A stretch of DNA of 64,000 bases, taken from an uncultured Ruminococcus sp. (GTDB lineage Bacteria > Bacillota > Clostridia > Oscillospirales > Acutalibacteraceae). The DNA lies in assembly GCA_902786345.1 (NCBI GenBank), contig CADACB010000007.1, forward strand, positions 62,001 through 126,000, given 5' to 3'. The first letter of the stretch is position 1. The number at the start of each line of letters is the position of its first letter. This document shows positions 27,538 to 36,510 of the stretch, in pieces. Position numbers and translations under genes: made by a program. The notes under the pieces are model-generated. The model had not been told where the DNA came from and made no database searches. It saw only the letters and a program-made list of their open reading frames with translations.

Positions 27538-28055
27538 TTCTTACCCCCTAAAATACTACTAAAACCTGATGGCTTTTGTTTAATAGTGAATTTAGGAGTA
27601 TTAGAACTATCAGCAGTTGTAAACTCATTTATTTTCTTTGTTACTTTTGTTTCAATCTGCTGTTTTTTATAGGCTACCTTGATTTCTTCTCTATCTACAT
27701 AGTATTTAAAACCGCCGGGAAACCGTAAATTCATTTTATGTTTAACTACATAATCAAATACAAATACGAGATAATCTGAGGGAATATCTCTCGAAAGGAG
27801 TTCATTTAAGCATTGAAACAACTGACCATAGTTTACAGTTTTACTAATATATGTTATCCAACCTTTTTTTATATACTGTAAATCCGCTTTTGCTTTTTCG
27901 TCTTTAAACTCAACTGCCCTTTGCTTATCCAAACAATCGGCATGATAATATTTTGTTCTACCAATAATTTTATAATTATCTGTGCTAATATCAATCTGAT
28001 GATTATAAGGGCAATCGGCAAATCTGCAAGTTCTAATGTCAGTTTTCTTTGCCAT
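27534..28055 (-). CDS. Replication-associated protein of unknown function
   Basis: The 173-residue product starts with a small Cys/His set (CRFADCPYNH ... HADC) and has a helical centre with IKKGWITYISKTVNYGQLFQCL, then a charged tail. Its position directly upstream of dnaB suggests a helicase loader or accessory factor, but no loader motif (Walker A) is present. Confidence 0.6.
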   Translation of the reverse strand: MAKKTDIRTCRFADCPYNHQIDISTDNYKIIGRTKYYHADCLDKQRAVEFKDEKAKADLQYIKKGWITYISKTVNYGQLFQCLNELLSRDIPSDYLVFVFDYVVKHKMNLRFPGGFKYYVDREEIKVAYKKQQIETKVTKKINEFTTADSSNTPKFTIKQKPSGFSSILGGKK

Positions 28056-28056
28056 T

Positions 28057-28674
28057 TCATTCCTCCTTTTCGACTAAATAAGTTGATTCTAAATCTGCTA
28101 AATGCAATGCAAGAACGAATGGGTATTTATGAATAGCGGTACTCAAAACATTCCAATTTTCTTTCGGTTCTGTGAATCCCATGTGCCAACGAATAGCGTA
28201 TCTTTCAACTGATTGTAATTCAATGTAGTTTTCAGCCATCATAACAGATTTTTCGCCATGCCCGTATGGTATCTTATCATCAACTGTATAGGCAGGTACA
28301 GTTTCCCAATCATAGCGACCATTGCTATCTGATTTTGTACCGTGTTCGTTATAAACCTTCTTATTTTTCATTTCTACTGTATAATAGTAGGTTTTGCATA
28401 AATCGTGAAGTAGTGCGGCAATAATGATGTTTTCAGGTGTAACATTACATTTTTCTACCCACAATTTATCATCGAATTTACTTTTGAGACGGTCATAAAC
28501 ATTAAGAGTATGCTCTAATAGTCCTCCCTCGTGACAAGAATGATACCTTGTCGAAGCCGGTGCGGTATAGAAGTCAGACTTTCTAATAAACAAAATCAAT
28601 TCCTCTATACCTTCCCTATCAGTGCTTCTTAATAACTGTTCAAACCTCTCTACATTAGGGTTTGTTGTTTCCAT
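28057..28674 (-). CDS. HD-domain phosphohydrolase
   Basis: The 205-residue protein has metal-binding signatures HEGGLLEHTLNVYDRL and ALLHDLCKTYYY with a later YGHGEKS and RWHMGF, the layout of HD phosphohydrolases. Substrates of phage HD proteins are often nucleotides or oligonucleotide signals. It lies between ssb and the replication genes. Specific substrate unknown. Confidence 0.8.
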   Translation of the reverse strand: METTNPNVERFEQLLRSTDREGIEELILFIRKSDFYTAPASTRYHSCHEGGLLEHTLNVYDRLKSKFDDKLWVEKCNVTPENIIIAALLHDLCKTYYYTVEMKNKKVYNEHGTKSDSNGRYDWETVPAYTVDDKIPYGHGEKSVMMAENYIELQSVERYAIRWHMGFTEPKENWNVLSTAIHKYPFVLALHLADLESTYLVEKEE

Positions 28675-28676
28675 AA

Positions 28677-29102
28677 TTAAAATGGCAAATCGTCATCCTG
28701 CGGAGTTTCTTCTTCCGCAGCTTTCTTTGTATTTGCTTTAGAAGTCTTTGCCGCTGACTTCTTATTAGATGTAGTATTACTATTGCTATCTGGAACATCA
28801 AATGCGAAAATCGCATAATTTGTATAGCCCTTTTTGGTTTCGTGATTATAAGGAGTGGTAACTTCAAAGTTCACAACTTGAATAGTAATACCCTTTTCGG
28901 TTATATCGAGAGTTTGTGCTTTTTCATGTGCCGAACCAATCAATCGAACAAAACCATCCTGAAAATCTGTTTCATAACCGTCACCATCTGGTCGCTTTTT
29001 ACTTGTGCTGATTTTTGCAACCGAATATTTTCCTTTGTTTTCTACCGACCAAAGACGAGCGTAACCGCCACGTCCTTCTGAATCTCTTTGTCTAAGTCCC
29101 AT
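28677..29102 (-). CDS. ssb: Single-stranded DNA-binding protein-like
   Basis: The 141-residue protein has a beta-rich N-terminal domain compatible with an OB fold, then a low-complexity Ser/Lys/Ala linker and the acidic tip EETPQDDDLPF. That tip (DDDLPF) is the hallmark of SSB partner-binding tails. It sits between the annealing protein gene and the replisome genes. Confidence 0.8.
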   Translation of the reverse strand: MGLRQRDSEGRGGYARLWSVENKGKYSVAKISTSKKRPDGDGYETDFQDGFVRLIGSAHEKAQTLDITEKGITIQVVNFEVTTPYNHETKKGYTNYAIFAFDVPDSNSNTTSNKKSAAKTSKANTKKAAEEETPQDDDLPF

Positions 29103-29113
29103 ATTTTTCTCCT

Positions 29114-29746
29114 TTACTTTCTTACTGCCATCAATTTTGCTCTTAATGTTTCAAGTATTTTCATATCATCAATATTAGATACTTTGCCTGTAATTGTTTC
29201 ACTATCCATATGCGGATTTGCTTCTCGCTCTGCTTCAACACATAACTCAATAGACTTTGTTTTTGCTTTATCCGAAAGAGCAGATTTCTTTTTTGCAAGT
29301 TCCTTGATTTCCTCTTGTAATTCCATAATTCTGGAAAGTTCTTCGGGTAAATCTTCACCTTCATAAATGTAAAGCCCAAGACCGTGCATAGCAAGAGTTT
29401 TTACAAGACAACGCTTCAACGATTTATTAGCATCAACAGATGTAATATTATCTGCTGGAATAGATTTATTTTTAAAGTCCATAATTGCAAGAACTTCTGT
29501 ATGTGAAATATTTTCAATAGTAACACAAACTTTTACCCAGCCAGTTTTCCCGTCATCGTGCCAAAATCTTGTATTACCTTTATCATCCATAATTTGAGGA
29601 ATAATCTCATATGTAGTATCTGGGTACTTCTTTTTTACTTCAGCCCAAGCTGAAGCCCACGACAAATACTTTAAATTTCCTTTTTCCTTAATCTTATTCG
29701 ATACATCGACATTATTAAGTGTTTCAAAAATGCTTTTTTCTGACAT
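29114..29746 (-). CDS. DUF1071-type single-strand annealing protein
   Basis: The ATG at 29746 (MSEKSIFETLNNV) follows GGAAAA; upstream in-frame codons lack an SD. The 210-residue product carries GNLKYLSWASAWAEVKKKYPD and DANKSLKRCLVKTLAMHGLGLYI, typical of DUF1071/Sak-like recombinases of the Rad52 superfamily. It anneals complementary strands in phage recombination, and its neighbour is SSB. Confidence 0.78.
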   Translation of the reverse strand: MSEKSIFETLNNVDVSNKIKEKGNLKYLSWASAWAEVKKKYPDTTYEIIPQIMDDKGNTRFWHDDGKTGWVKVCVTIENISHTEVLAIMDFKNKSIPADNITSVDANKSLKRCLVKTLAMHGLGLYIYEGEDLPEELSRIMELQEEIKELAKKKSALSDKAKTKSIELCVEAEREANPHMDSETITGKVSNIDDMKILETLRAKLMAVRK

Positions 29747-29860
29747 TAAATTTTCCTTTCTACTAATTGTTTTTCTATTTGCTATTTTCACACAATCATA
29801 TAGCATCACTACCTATCTAAATGGAATATCTATGTTATCACTCAAAGAGTGTTATTTTGA

Positions 29861-30190
29861 TTATTTTTTTCTATTTGCTATAAAAATGCAACCATTCTGT
29901 ATTAAATCGTTTAATACTCTAAATTGCAGACTTTCAAGAACAGATATATGACGAACACAATCACGCCAATAAAAGTACAACAAACCTTTAGCTTTTAATT
30001 TTAAAAAATCCTCAATACTTGTAACTTGTTTTCCTTTTGTATATAATCTTTTATTCTCTAAATATTCACTATATTTTTTCATTTTCTCGCAGCATCGTTG
30101 TGTCAATGTTCCTTCACAGTGATATATAGTTGTACCATTTATGCGTTTATATAAAATAGAATTTTCACAATTTTTACAAGGTTTTATCAT
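29861..30190 (-). CDS. Cys-rich protein of unknown function
   Basis: A 109-residue product with four N-terminal Cys (CKNC ... CEG ... RCCEK) that could bind zinc, then a basic helical part ending in IFIANRKK. No family recognised. The gap to the annealing protein gene (29747-29860) has no clear feature except a short palindrome CACTCAAAGAGTG. Confidence 0.55.
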   Translation of the reverse strand: MIKPCKNCENSILYKRINGTTIYHCEGTLTQRCCEKMKKYSEYLENKRLYTKGKQVTSIEDFLKLKAKGLLYFYWRDCVRHISVLESLQFRVLNDLIQNGCIFIANRKK

Positions 30191-30207
30191 AGATATATTC
30201 TCCTAAA

Positions 30208-31173
30208 TTAGTGTGCCGACAAATCTGCTTCGTGCAACAACATAACATCATTATAAAAATCTTCACCTAACATTTTTATATCTCTATTTAATACTTTTGA
30301 TGATTGTTTCCAGCTATTATATGGGTGCATATGATAATAAATCAGGTTAGATACATAAGTAATAATTTTAGGGTCAATAACATTCATATTATTCAGATAT
30401 TGTAAAATGTTATAACTCCCAACACAATGATGCTGATAATAATGGCAATCACCATCATCTATACCTTTTGCATTTAGCTTTGTTTGTGTATCTAATTTCC
30501 CGTTGTCGTGTAAAAGTGCTGCGACTAAAAGCCAAAAATCATTAGGTCTATGGTTTTGAATATATGTTCCTGTTTGTTCGCAATGTTCACCCAGCGTTAA
30601 TGAATGATGTTTATTACATTGATTAAAGACATTTGCCCTTTCAAAGAAAGTTTTTATTGTATAATCATTCTTGTAAATATCTAATGAATTAAAATTATAA
30701 AGAATTTCTGCAAACCCCTCTGAATAATTAGGCGGATTCCAATGCAATAACATCCTACGAATTATATCTTCCGGCACTTGTCTAACACGATTTTTATTAC
30801 ATTGTAAACAAGTCCGATATTCAGTTGCCATAACAATACATATAGGATAACAATTTATATGTTTAAGCTCCGATAGAAATTGTTTACGCAGTTTTGAACT
30901 TATATTTGTTGCATCGTAAATTGTATGAATGCCATCTATAAGGTCACACTTTATTCTTTTATGTAATTCGTTAAACAATTTATTATTATCGCCCTGTATA
31001 GATTCATCACCAAATAACTCTTTTCGCATATCATCTGATGAATGAATGTGTATTGGTTCTACTATTTTTTGACTATTATAAACTTGAATTTTGGATGCTA
31101 ATGAGCTTTTACCACTTCCGGGCAATCCACACATCATTATCATATAGGGCGATTCTTTACTATGAAAATACAT
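30208..31173 (-). CDS. Polynucleotide kinase fused to HD phosphohydrolase
   Basis: Residues about 8-165 form a P-loop kinase: MCGLPGSGKSSLAS, DDMRKELFG, YDATNISSKLRKQFL and a lid RVRQVPEDIIRRM, the layout of T4 Pnk-type 5'-kinases. Residues about 190-321 form an HD domain: HSLTLGEHCEQTG and ALLHDNGKLDT, with later HHC and HMH. Such kinase-HD fusions heal RNA ends (5' phosphorylation, with removal of 2',3'-cyclic or 3' phosphates). The RNA ligase next door makes a complete RNA repair pair, probably against host anticodon nucleases. Confidence 0.85.
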   Translation of the reverse strand: MYFHSKESPYMIMMCGLPGSGKSSLASKIQVYNSQKIVEPIHIHSSDDMRKELFGDESIQGDNNKLFNELHKRIKCDLIDGIHTIYDATNISSKLRKQFLSELKHINCYPICIVMATEYRTCLQCNKNRVRQVPEDIIRRMLLHWNPPNYSEGFAEILYNFNSLDIYKNDYTIKTFFERANVFNQCNKHHSLTLGEHCEQTGTYIQNHRPNDFWLLVAALLHDNGKLDTQTKLNAKGIDDGDCHYYQHHCVGSYNILQYLNNMNVIDPKIITYVSNLIYYHMHPYNSWKQSSKVLNRDIKMLGEDFYNDVMLLHEADLSAH

Positions 31174-31179
31174 TATTAG

Positions 31180-31416
31180 TTATCCCTCGTTCTCAGTTAT
31201 ATCAAGAAATTTATCCTTATTTTTAACCGCAACATTGCAATACTTATTTACATTGTCAATTCTTTCGGTTAGTGGCTTACTTTTGTCATTCAATTTATCA
31301 TAAACCGCTTTGCTTGCCGCATAAGCTCCTGCTTTCATACCTTTAAGATATTGTTTAGTTAGCATATCTTTTAGCATATCGTCTAACTTCTTATCTGCTT
31401 CTGGTGAAAAATCCAT
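31180..31416 (-). CDS. Small helical protein of unknown function
   Basis: The ATG at 31416 (MDFSPEADKKLDDM) follows GGAG at normal spacing; the longer frame overlapping the ligase gene is not needed. The 78-residue product is highly charged and helical, located between the kinase and ligase of the RNA repair pair. Confidence 0.6.
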   Translation of the reverse strand: MDFSPEADKKLDDMLKDMLTKQYLKGMKAGAYAASKAVYDKLNDKSKPLTERIDNVNKYCNVAVKNKDKFLDITENEG

Positions 31417-31420
31417 ATTA

Positions 31421-33811
31421 TTACTCCTTTGTATCGTCAATGATTTCTTGTGCTTCTTCAATGTCTGGTGCTTCCGCACTTTCTTTAATTATTCCTTCTA
31501 AAACTTTAAAATTAAAGTTTTTATGCTTGTATGCTGTAAATTTAGGTCGATTATCAATTCTAACAACTATTCCTTCACGAATATGAGTTTTTCCGATAGG
31601 GTCTGCACCGTCATAATACTTCTCTACACGTTGCATTAAATCTTCCCATGTAGTAAAAGTAAATTTTTCGAGAGTTGGAACACATTTTACACCCATTTTT
31701 TCACATTCAATTTGTACTTGTTCCCATGGTAGTTCAACTGTATATCCATCTTCGTTAGTGATAGTCATACGATAAACATAACAATCATTTTCGCCAACAT
31801 TGCACCCATAAGAAAATACTGTTTCTTCGCCATATTTCTCACTAAAACTTTTATCTTTAACAAGTTTATTTTTACATTTACCCATAATTGTTTTTTCAGG
31901 GTTTATCCAACCTACAATCTCATAAAAAATTTCTACACCTTTCGGAAGTTTGTTTGAAAATAGATTGTGATACTTTTCTCTAAAACTGTTATCACCGTAC
32001 CAACCACCATCATAGTTATTTAATGTAACTCTTCTCGTACCGCTAATAATATTATATTTTCTTGTAGTTTTATCATGTAGTTTTAATATTCTTGATAGAA
32101 GTTTATTTCTTTTTTTAATGGTTTCTTCTATTGCGTTCATTGTTCTGGCTGATGTATTATGTACCAAAGAATTAAGCACAATATAATTATGCAATTCTGT
32201 TTCCATATCGTATTCATCCTTGTATTCGTTAATTTTAATATTTTCCTGAACAATTTGCTCTTGAAAAATATATGATTGGTAACTATTCTCTTTAAAAACA
32301 GGAGGTTTATATTCTATATTGCGATATTTTTCAGGTAATTTATATCTCATAATAGGTGGAACATATTTCTCTATGATACTATAAAATTTATCAGCTGCAT
32401 CTTTATTCAAGCGAATACGATTATAACCTTTGTTATCATTATATATAACAGCATTTATTCCAAATTTTTCAAAACATTTCTTTATTATTAAACAATCATT
32501 ATCACTATAATCACAAACGGCAAAATTCGCTCTATCTTCTTGATAATCATTATGTGCAAGGCTACCATCATCCATATAAAAAATTGCTAATGATAAGGGT
32601 GTTATTTTATTTACGATTCCGATTTTTAATTTATCTTTGCTTTTATTATTGTAATTACAAACATCTTTAAAATAATCATATATACTACAGTTTCTTGTCG
32701 TTCTTGCTCTAAGCATTTGTGTTCCATAACCCGAATTATATATTTTAGGTTGAATTTTATATAAACCATTAGTAATATTAGATAAATATTCTATATACTC
32801 CGCATAATCAATTTTACATCCAGTTTCTATTTGGGAAGTATTAGTAAATGTTTCTAAACAACCATCTCCTAAGTAGTTTCCTAATAATACTTCTTTTTGG
32901 TGTTCAGACAAAACAAGTGTTGGAGTCAATGTAGATATTTTTTGACCAACCATTAAATCACACGCTCTTATCCATTTTTGCTCTTCCTCGCACCAAAATG
33001 GATGGTTATATGTAGAAGTAATATAACATTTGTGTTCGCCTTTTAAACCATTTCGTGAAAATTTAATTCTATTCCATTTATTACTTGGACTGTTTTTAAA
33101 TTTTCTTATTACTTTTGTCGGTTCAACTTTTTTAGTTTTAAAATTATACCCTAAAACATAATCTCCAACTTTTATTTTTTCTATGGGTCGTAATTCATCG
33201 TTAGCCATCCTTATTTTTGTACCCTTTGCAAAACAACCGTGCATTTTTAAAGTAATATAACAAGTATCTCCCACTTTAAATTTGGATTGATTGTAGGCAA
33301 GCTGTTCTGTGTCAATATGCTCTTCAAAATACGGATAAGAAACCTTTTGCTTAAGTTCTTTCTTATTCTTAGCAACTCGGACATCTGATGAAATTTTGCG
33401 GCGGCTACCTCTGGGAATATACTTTCTACATATTTCATAACCATTCAATGTACTAATTGTGTCTCCATCTTTAAGTTTTTCAATATTCGTATATTTTGCA
33501 AGAACACTTACCGGCAATATTAGTCCTTCAGACTTTTCCCCTCTTAATTTGATTGCCTTAATATTTCTTTTGTCAGGGTCAAGATAACCGCCCGTGTAAT
33601 TGCCGTTTTCATCTTTAACTCTTACAAGATTATTATCTTCCGCAAATTCTTTTCCAAGTTGTCCATCAGTCGGGAAATAAACTACTCTCTGACCTTCTGA
33701 ATAACTTAAATCAACAATCACATGGTTTCCGAAAACTTCACAACACTGCAATCTATCAGCATTACTATGTTTTCTTATGTTCTTAATTGTTGTAACATAG
33801 GCACAATACAT
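31421..33811 (-). CDS. RNA ligase interrupted by an intein
   Basis: The 796-residue precursor is an RNA ligase (about 436 residues after splicing) with an in-frame intein of 360 residues. The host protein shows an N-terminal OB-like region, then the nucleotidyl-transferase core: KMHG before the intein and TSARTMNA after it give the active-site motif KMHGTSAR, and GVEIFYEIVGW and EGIVVRID are motifs IIIa and IV. C-terminal KHKNFNFKV is motif V. The ligase joins RNA ends healed by the kinase-HD enzyme. Until the intein splices out, the catalytic motif is broken, so splicing controls activity. Confidence 0.88.
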   Translation of the reverse strand: MYCAYVTTIKNIRKHSNADRLQCCEVFGNHVIVDLSYSEGQRVVYFPTDGQLGKEFAEDNNLVRVKDENGNYTGGYLDPDKRNIKAIKLRGEKSEGLILPVSVLAKYTNIEKLKDGDTISTLNGYEICRKYIPRGSRRKISSDVRVAKNKKELKQKVSYPYFEEHIDTEQLAYNQSKFKVGDTCYITLKMHGCFAKGTKIRMANDELRPIEKIKVGDYVLGYNFKTKKVEPTKVIRKFKNSPSNKWNRIKFSRNGLKGEHKCYITSTYNHPFWCEEEQKWIRACDLMVGQKISTLTPTLVLSEHQKEVLLGNYLGDGCLETFTNTSQIETGCKIDYAEYIEYLSNITNGLYKIQPKIYNSGYGTQMLRARTTRNCSIYDYFKDVCNYNNKSKDKLKIGIVNKITPLSLAIFYMDDGSLAHNDYQEDRANFAVCDYSDNDCLIIKKCFEKFGINAVIYNDNKGYNRIRLNKDAADKFYSIIEKYVPPIMRYKLPEKYRNIEYKPPVFKENSYQSYIFQEQIVQENIKINEYKDEYDMETELHNYIVLNSLVHNTSARTMNAIEETIKKRNKLLSRILKLHDKTTRKYNIISGTRRVTLNNYDGGWYGDNSFREKYHNLFSNKLPKGVEIFYEIVGWINPEKTIMGKCKNKLVKDKSFSEKYGEETVFSYGCNVGENDCYVYRMTITNEDGYTVELPWEQVQIECEKMGVKCVPTLEKFTFTTWEDLMQRVEKYYDGADPIGKTHIREGIVVRIDNRPKFTAYKHKNFNFKVLEGIIKESAEAPDIEEAQEIIDDTKE
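32156..33235 (-). mobile_element. Intein with LAGLIDADG endonuclease
   Basis: The intein covers ligase residues 193-552. It begins with Cys in CFAKGTKIRMANDELRPIEK (block A), has TSTYNHPFWC (block B, with the conserved T-x-x-H), two LAGLIDADG motifs (LLGNYLGDGCLE and AIFYMDDGSLAH), and ends HNYIVLNSLVHN followed by Thr as the +1 residue. All splicing residues are present. It interrupts the most conserved ligase motif (KxHG-TSAR), a common insertion choice because such sites are hard to lose. The endonuclease would home into intein-free relatives. Confidence 0.9.
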
Positions 33812-34068
33812 TACTTATTTTTCTTCTCCTTTTTCTTGTCAAAAGTCTTTTTATTATTGTTGCGGTTGTAATTCTGTTTTGATTTCGTAGGATAATTTGT
33901 TGGAATAGGCTTCCCATTGTCATTAAACAATACAGGCTTGGGCTTTGTAGCGTTACCGCAGAATGAACAAACATACTGCTGCATACTTTGTCCCTTTTCA
34001 AATACAAAAGTCCTATTCATTACAGAATTACAGTTTTGGCAAGTTATCATTTTCTTGCAAGTTATCAT
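33811..34068 (-). CDS. Zinc-ribbon protein with basic tail
   Basis: GGAGG followed by AAAAGAAA supports the ATG at 34068 (MITCKKMITCQNC). The 85-residue product has CQNC and CSFCG pairs and an Asn/Lys-rich tail that may bind nucleic acid. An 18-base tandem duplication at the start creates two ATG codons in frame, both preceded by AAGAAA. It is the gene just before the ligase. Confidence 0.6.
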   Translation of the reverse strand: MITCKKMITCQNCNSVMNRTFVFEKGQSMQQYVCSFCGNATKPKPVLFNDNGKPIPTNYPTKSKQNYNRNNNKKTFDKKKEKKNK

Positions 34069-34101
34069 TTTCTTTTCCTCCAAATATAGTTTTGTTGTTA
34101 T

Positions 34102-34124
34102 TGTGTTGTGCTGACTGACTTTTC
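34102..34124 (-). repeat. Intergenic repeat variant (copy 8)
   Basis: AAAGTCAGTCAGCACAACAC directly after a stop codon; nearly identical to the copy at 46.3 kb. Confidence 0.4.
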
Positions 34125-34668
34125 AAATGTTTTTGATTATGTCATATATTTCTTTCCAGCTTTCAACTTTTATAATTTCATACTTTTTTATTTCTCGGTC
34201 TAAGCCTTTATTATGAGGTGCGGCAAATAATATTTTTGTATAATTACCACCAACTAAATTATGTATTCCATCATCTATTAAAATATCTGCATTTATCATT
34301 TGTTTATTATGTGCAACTATCACTTTATCCCATTCAATAAACGGATAATACTTCTTGATAAAGTATTCAAATTTTGATTGAATATTCTTATAATAAGTTG
34401 AAGTACATAAATATATGTTGTATTTTTCATCAAATAGTTGCTTTAAATATTTAGGAGCATCTTTTTTAGGAGTAACTGTTTTCCAAAATTCAATATCATT
34501 TAAAGGCTCGAATATTTGCTCGGATGTTAAAGTCGGAAATAATTTGCGGATATTCCAATCAATAACTTCTTCAGGTTTTACATTGTACTGGTATTTTGTA
34601 TTAAGACACTTTAACCAACATTCAAGAAGATTATTAAGTACATCATCTATATCAATTAAAATTGTCAT
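34123..34668 (-). CDS. HAD-family 5'(3')-deoxyribonucleotidase-like protein
   Basis: The 181-residue protein begins with the HAD catalytic motif DIDDVLNNL and has the later LCTSTYYKN (motif II) and DILIDDG (motif IV), as in NT5C/YorS-type nucleotidases. It could dephosphorylate dNMPs. It overlaps the small gene upstream by four bases (ATGA). Confidence 0.75.
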   Translation of the reverse strand: MTILIDIDDVLNNLLECWLKCLNTKYQYNVKPEEVIDWNIRKLFPTLTSEQIFEPLNDIEFWKTVTPKKDAPKYLKQLFDEKYNIYLCTSTYYKNIQSKFEYFIKKYYPFIEWDKVIVAHNKQMINADILIDDGIHNLVGGNYTKILFAAPHNKGLDREIKKYEIIKVESWKEIYDIIKNI

Positions 34669-34838
34669 TTCAGATTACCATTTTTCTTCCATTCTACATA
34701 TTCTTCATCATAATCTTCACGCATCATAGCAAAAATATTACAACATAAAGTATCAAATTCTTCACTCGTCATATCGGATACAGCATCATCTAAAACCTCT
34801 GCTATTTTAGTAAGATAATAACTTTTCTTATTAGCCAA
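34665..34838 (-). CDS. Small acidic protein with TTG start
   Basis: A 57-residue frame begins with TTG (MANKKSYYLTKIAEVL), eight bases after AAGGTG, and ends in an ATGA overlap with the nucleotidase start. It also overlaps the end of the P-loop gene upstream. Tight packing and the good SD support a real gene. Function unknown. Confidence 0.6.
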   Translation of the reverse strand: MANKKSYYLTKIAEVLDDAVSDMTSEEFDTLCCNIFAMMREDYDEEYVEWKKNGNLK

Positions 34839-35166
34839 ATTCATTCACCTTCTTATCTATATTGTCAACCTCCGTGAAAGTTACAGCTCCAATCTTTGAA
34901 TCTCCCTTTTGTATATGTGATATTAAACATCTTAAAACCTCGAATGCTTCATCTACTAATACTTCTTTGTAAGGAAGATTCTTACCCTTTTCTAAATCTG
35001 AAACACAAATAGGTTCAGGAATATTTAATCCTTGTTTATAAGCCATTTGTCTAATCAGATTTTTGCTATTGATATTTGCACATAAAATTGGTATTTTATT
35101 GTAGTCACTGATGTACAAAAGTCGGGTTGTTTTGCCACTTCCACGAGGTAAGTTGTAAATTTTCAT
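34831..35166 (-). CDS. Small P-loop NTPase-like protein
   Basis: The ATG at 35166 follows AAGGAA at eight bases and overlaps the upstream stop (TAATG). The 111-residue product has Walker A (LPRGSGKTTRLL) and Walker B-like (EVLVDEAFEV) motifs but lacks the rest of a helicase. It might be a DNA-binding or packaging-related ATPase; I cannot name it. Confidence 0.6.
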   Translation of the reverse strand: MKIYNLPRGSGKTTRLLYISDYNKIPILCANINSKNLIRQMAYKQGLNIPEPICVSDLEKGKNLPYKEVLVDEAFEVLRCLISHIQKGDSKIGAVTFTEVDNIDKKVNEFG

Positions 35167-36299
35167 TAGCATTTCCTTTCTTTTATATACTTGGTCATTA
35201 CTTCTATTACTTTATCAATGTCTTTTTCAGACAAATCAAAGTCAAATGATATTCTGATAGTCCTTCGGATTTCATCATCCGATAATCCTATCTGTTGTAG
35301 AACGTGTGAGGGTTGATTAGACCTTGAATTACAAGCTGAACCCGTTGATACATAAATATCAGCAAAGCCTAAATAGTACATCATCAGTTCTCCAACAACT
35401 TTATCTGGCAAAGTACAGTTTATAACATTTTCAAGCCTATGTGATTTTTCGCAATTTATAGTACAACCTAATGCTCTTAATTTATCTTCAAAATAAGCAC
35501 GCTTGTTTTCAATACAATCTGTCTGACTTGGGTTATTAAATATTTTTCGCAATTCAACGGCTTTAGCAAGTCCAAGAATGTATGGTGTATTTTCAGTTCC
35601 ACCTCGTAATTCCCTTTCCTGACTACCATATATAAGCGGTGAGATTTTGTTTTCGTATAGATTGTTAATAAACACAAAACCTATACCTTTAGGGCATCCA
35701 AATTTATGACCGCTTATTGTCATAAAGTCTATGCCGCATTTATGAACATCTATTTTATGATGTGGATAAGCCTGAACTGCATCCGTATGCAACATTCCGC
35801 CATATCTATGAACGAGTTTAGAAATCTCTGGGATAGGTTGAACTACTCCTGTTTCATTATTGGCATACTGTATAGAAACTAATGGTCGTTGGTCTTGATA
35901 AGTGGCTAACCTATTTTCTAATTGCTTTAAATTGATTACGCCGTCAGAACCAACCGAAGTAATATCCTTATTTTCAAATATATCCGACATTCCTATAATA
36001 GATTTATGCTCAACTGCCGACACAATAATTGGGCTATCAGGATTCTTATACTTATATCCTTTTAGTATCATATTGTTGCCCTCGCTGCCACCGCTTGTAA
36101 AGTATATTTCGCTCGGTTTGGCTTTGATTGAGTCTGCAATTATTTTTCTTGCATCTTTAATCTTATCGGAAACTTTATACGCTGGCTTATATAGTGACGA
36201 GGGATTATACCAATCATATCGCATAGCATCTGTTATAGTTTTAATAACTTCATCATTGGGTTGCGTTGTTGCAGCAACATCTAAATAAATCATTGACAT
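35166..36299 (-). CDS. Cysteine desulfurase (NifS/IscS/DndA-like)
   Basis: The 377-residue PLP enzyme removes sulfur from cysteine as a persulfide. Signatures: YLDVAATTQP at the start, SGGSEGNN, HTDAVQAYPH, the PLP lysine in ISGHKFGCPKG (about 200), and the active-site loop STGSACNSRSNQPSHVL with the acceptor Cys near 320. Length and motifs are complete. It is unusual in a phage, and it is followed within 3 kb by two PP-loop ATPases of the PAPS-reductase family, which is the DndA/DndC pairing of DNA phosphorothioation or of tRNA thiolation. Confidence 0.92.
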   Translation of the reverse strand: MSMIYLDVAATTQPNDEVIKTITDAMRYDWYNPSSLYKPAYKVSDKIKDARKIIADSIKAKPSEIYFTSGGSEGNNMILKGYKYKNPDSPIIVSAVEHKSIIGMSDIFENKDITSVGSDGVINLKQLENRLATYQDQRPLVSIQYANNETGVVQPIPEISKLVHRYGGMLHTDAVQAYPHHKIDVHKCGIDFMTISGHKFGCPKGIGFVFINNLYENKISPLIYGSQERELRGGTENTPYILGLAKAVELRKIFNNPSQTDCIENKRAYFEDKLRALGCTINCEKSHRLENVINCTLPDKVVGELMMYYLGFADIYVSTGSACNSRSNQPSHVLQQIGLSDDEIRRTIRISFDFDLSEKDIDKVIEVMTKYIKERKC

Positions 36300-36308
36300 A
36301 ACACCTTT

Positions 36309-36494
36309 TCATTCTGTTTCATACACGACAAATCCACAAGTAGGGCAATTACAAAGATATATTAAATCGTTATGGCAATCAAACATAGTTTCATATTCGT
36401 CTTTATCAGCCTTAAAAATACAACCACATCTTTCACATTCAAACTGTATATTCCCTTTTATCGCATTTATATTACCTTTTTGTATAATCTCCAT
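36309..36494 (-). CDS. Zinc-ribbon small protein
   Basis: A 61-residue product with CERCGC and CNCPTCG pairs. It is ten bases upstream of the cysteine desulfurase. Possibly a metal or sulfur carrier in the same cassette, but that is only position-based. Confidence 0.6.
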   Translation of the reverse strand: MEIIQKGNINAIKGNIQFECERCGCIFKADKDEYETMFDCHNDLIYLCNCPTCGFVVYETE

Positions 36495-36510
36495 TGATAT
36501 TATCCCCTGT

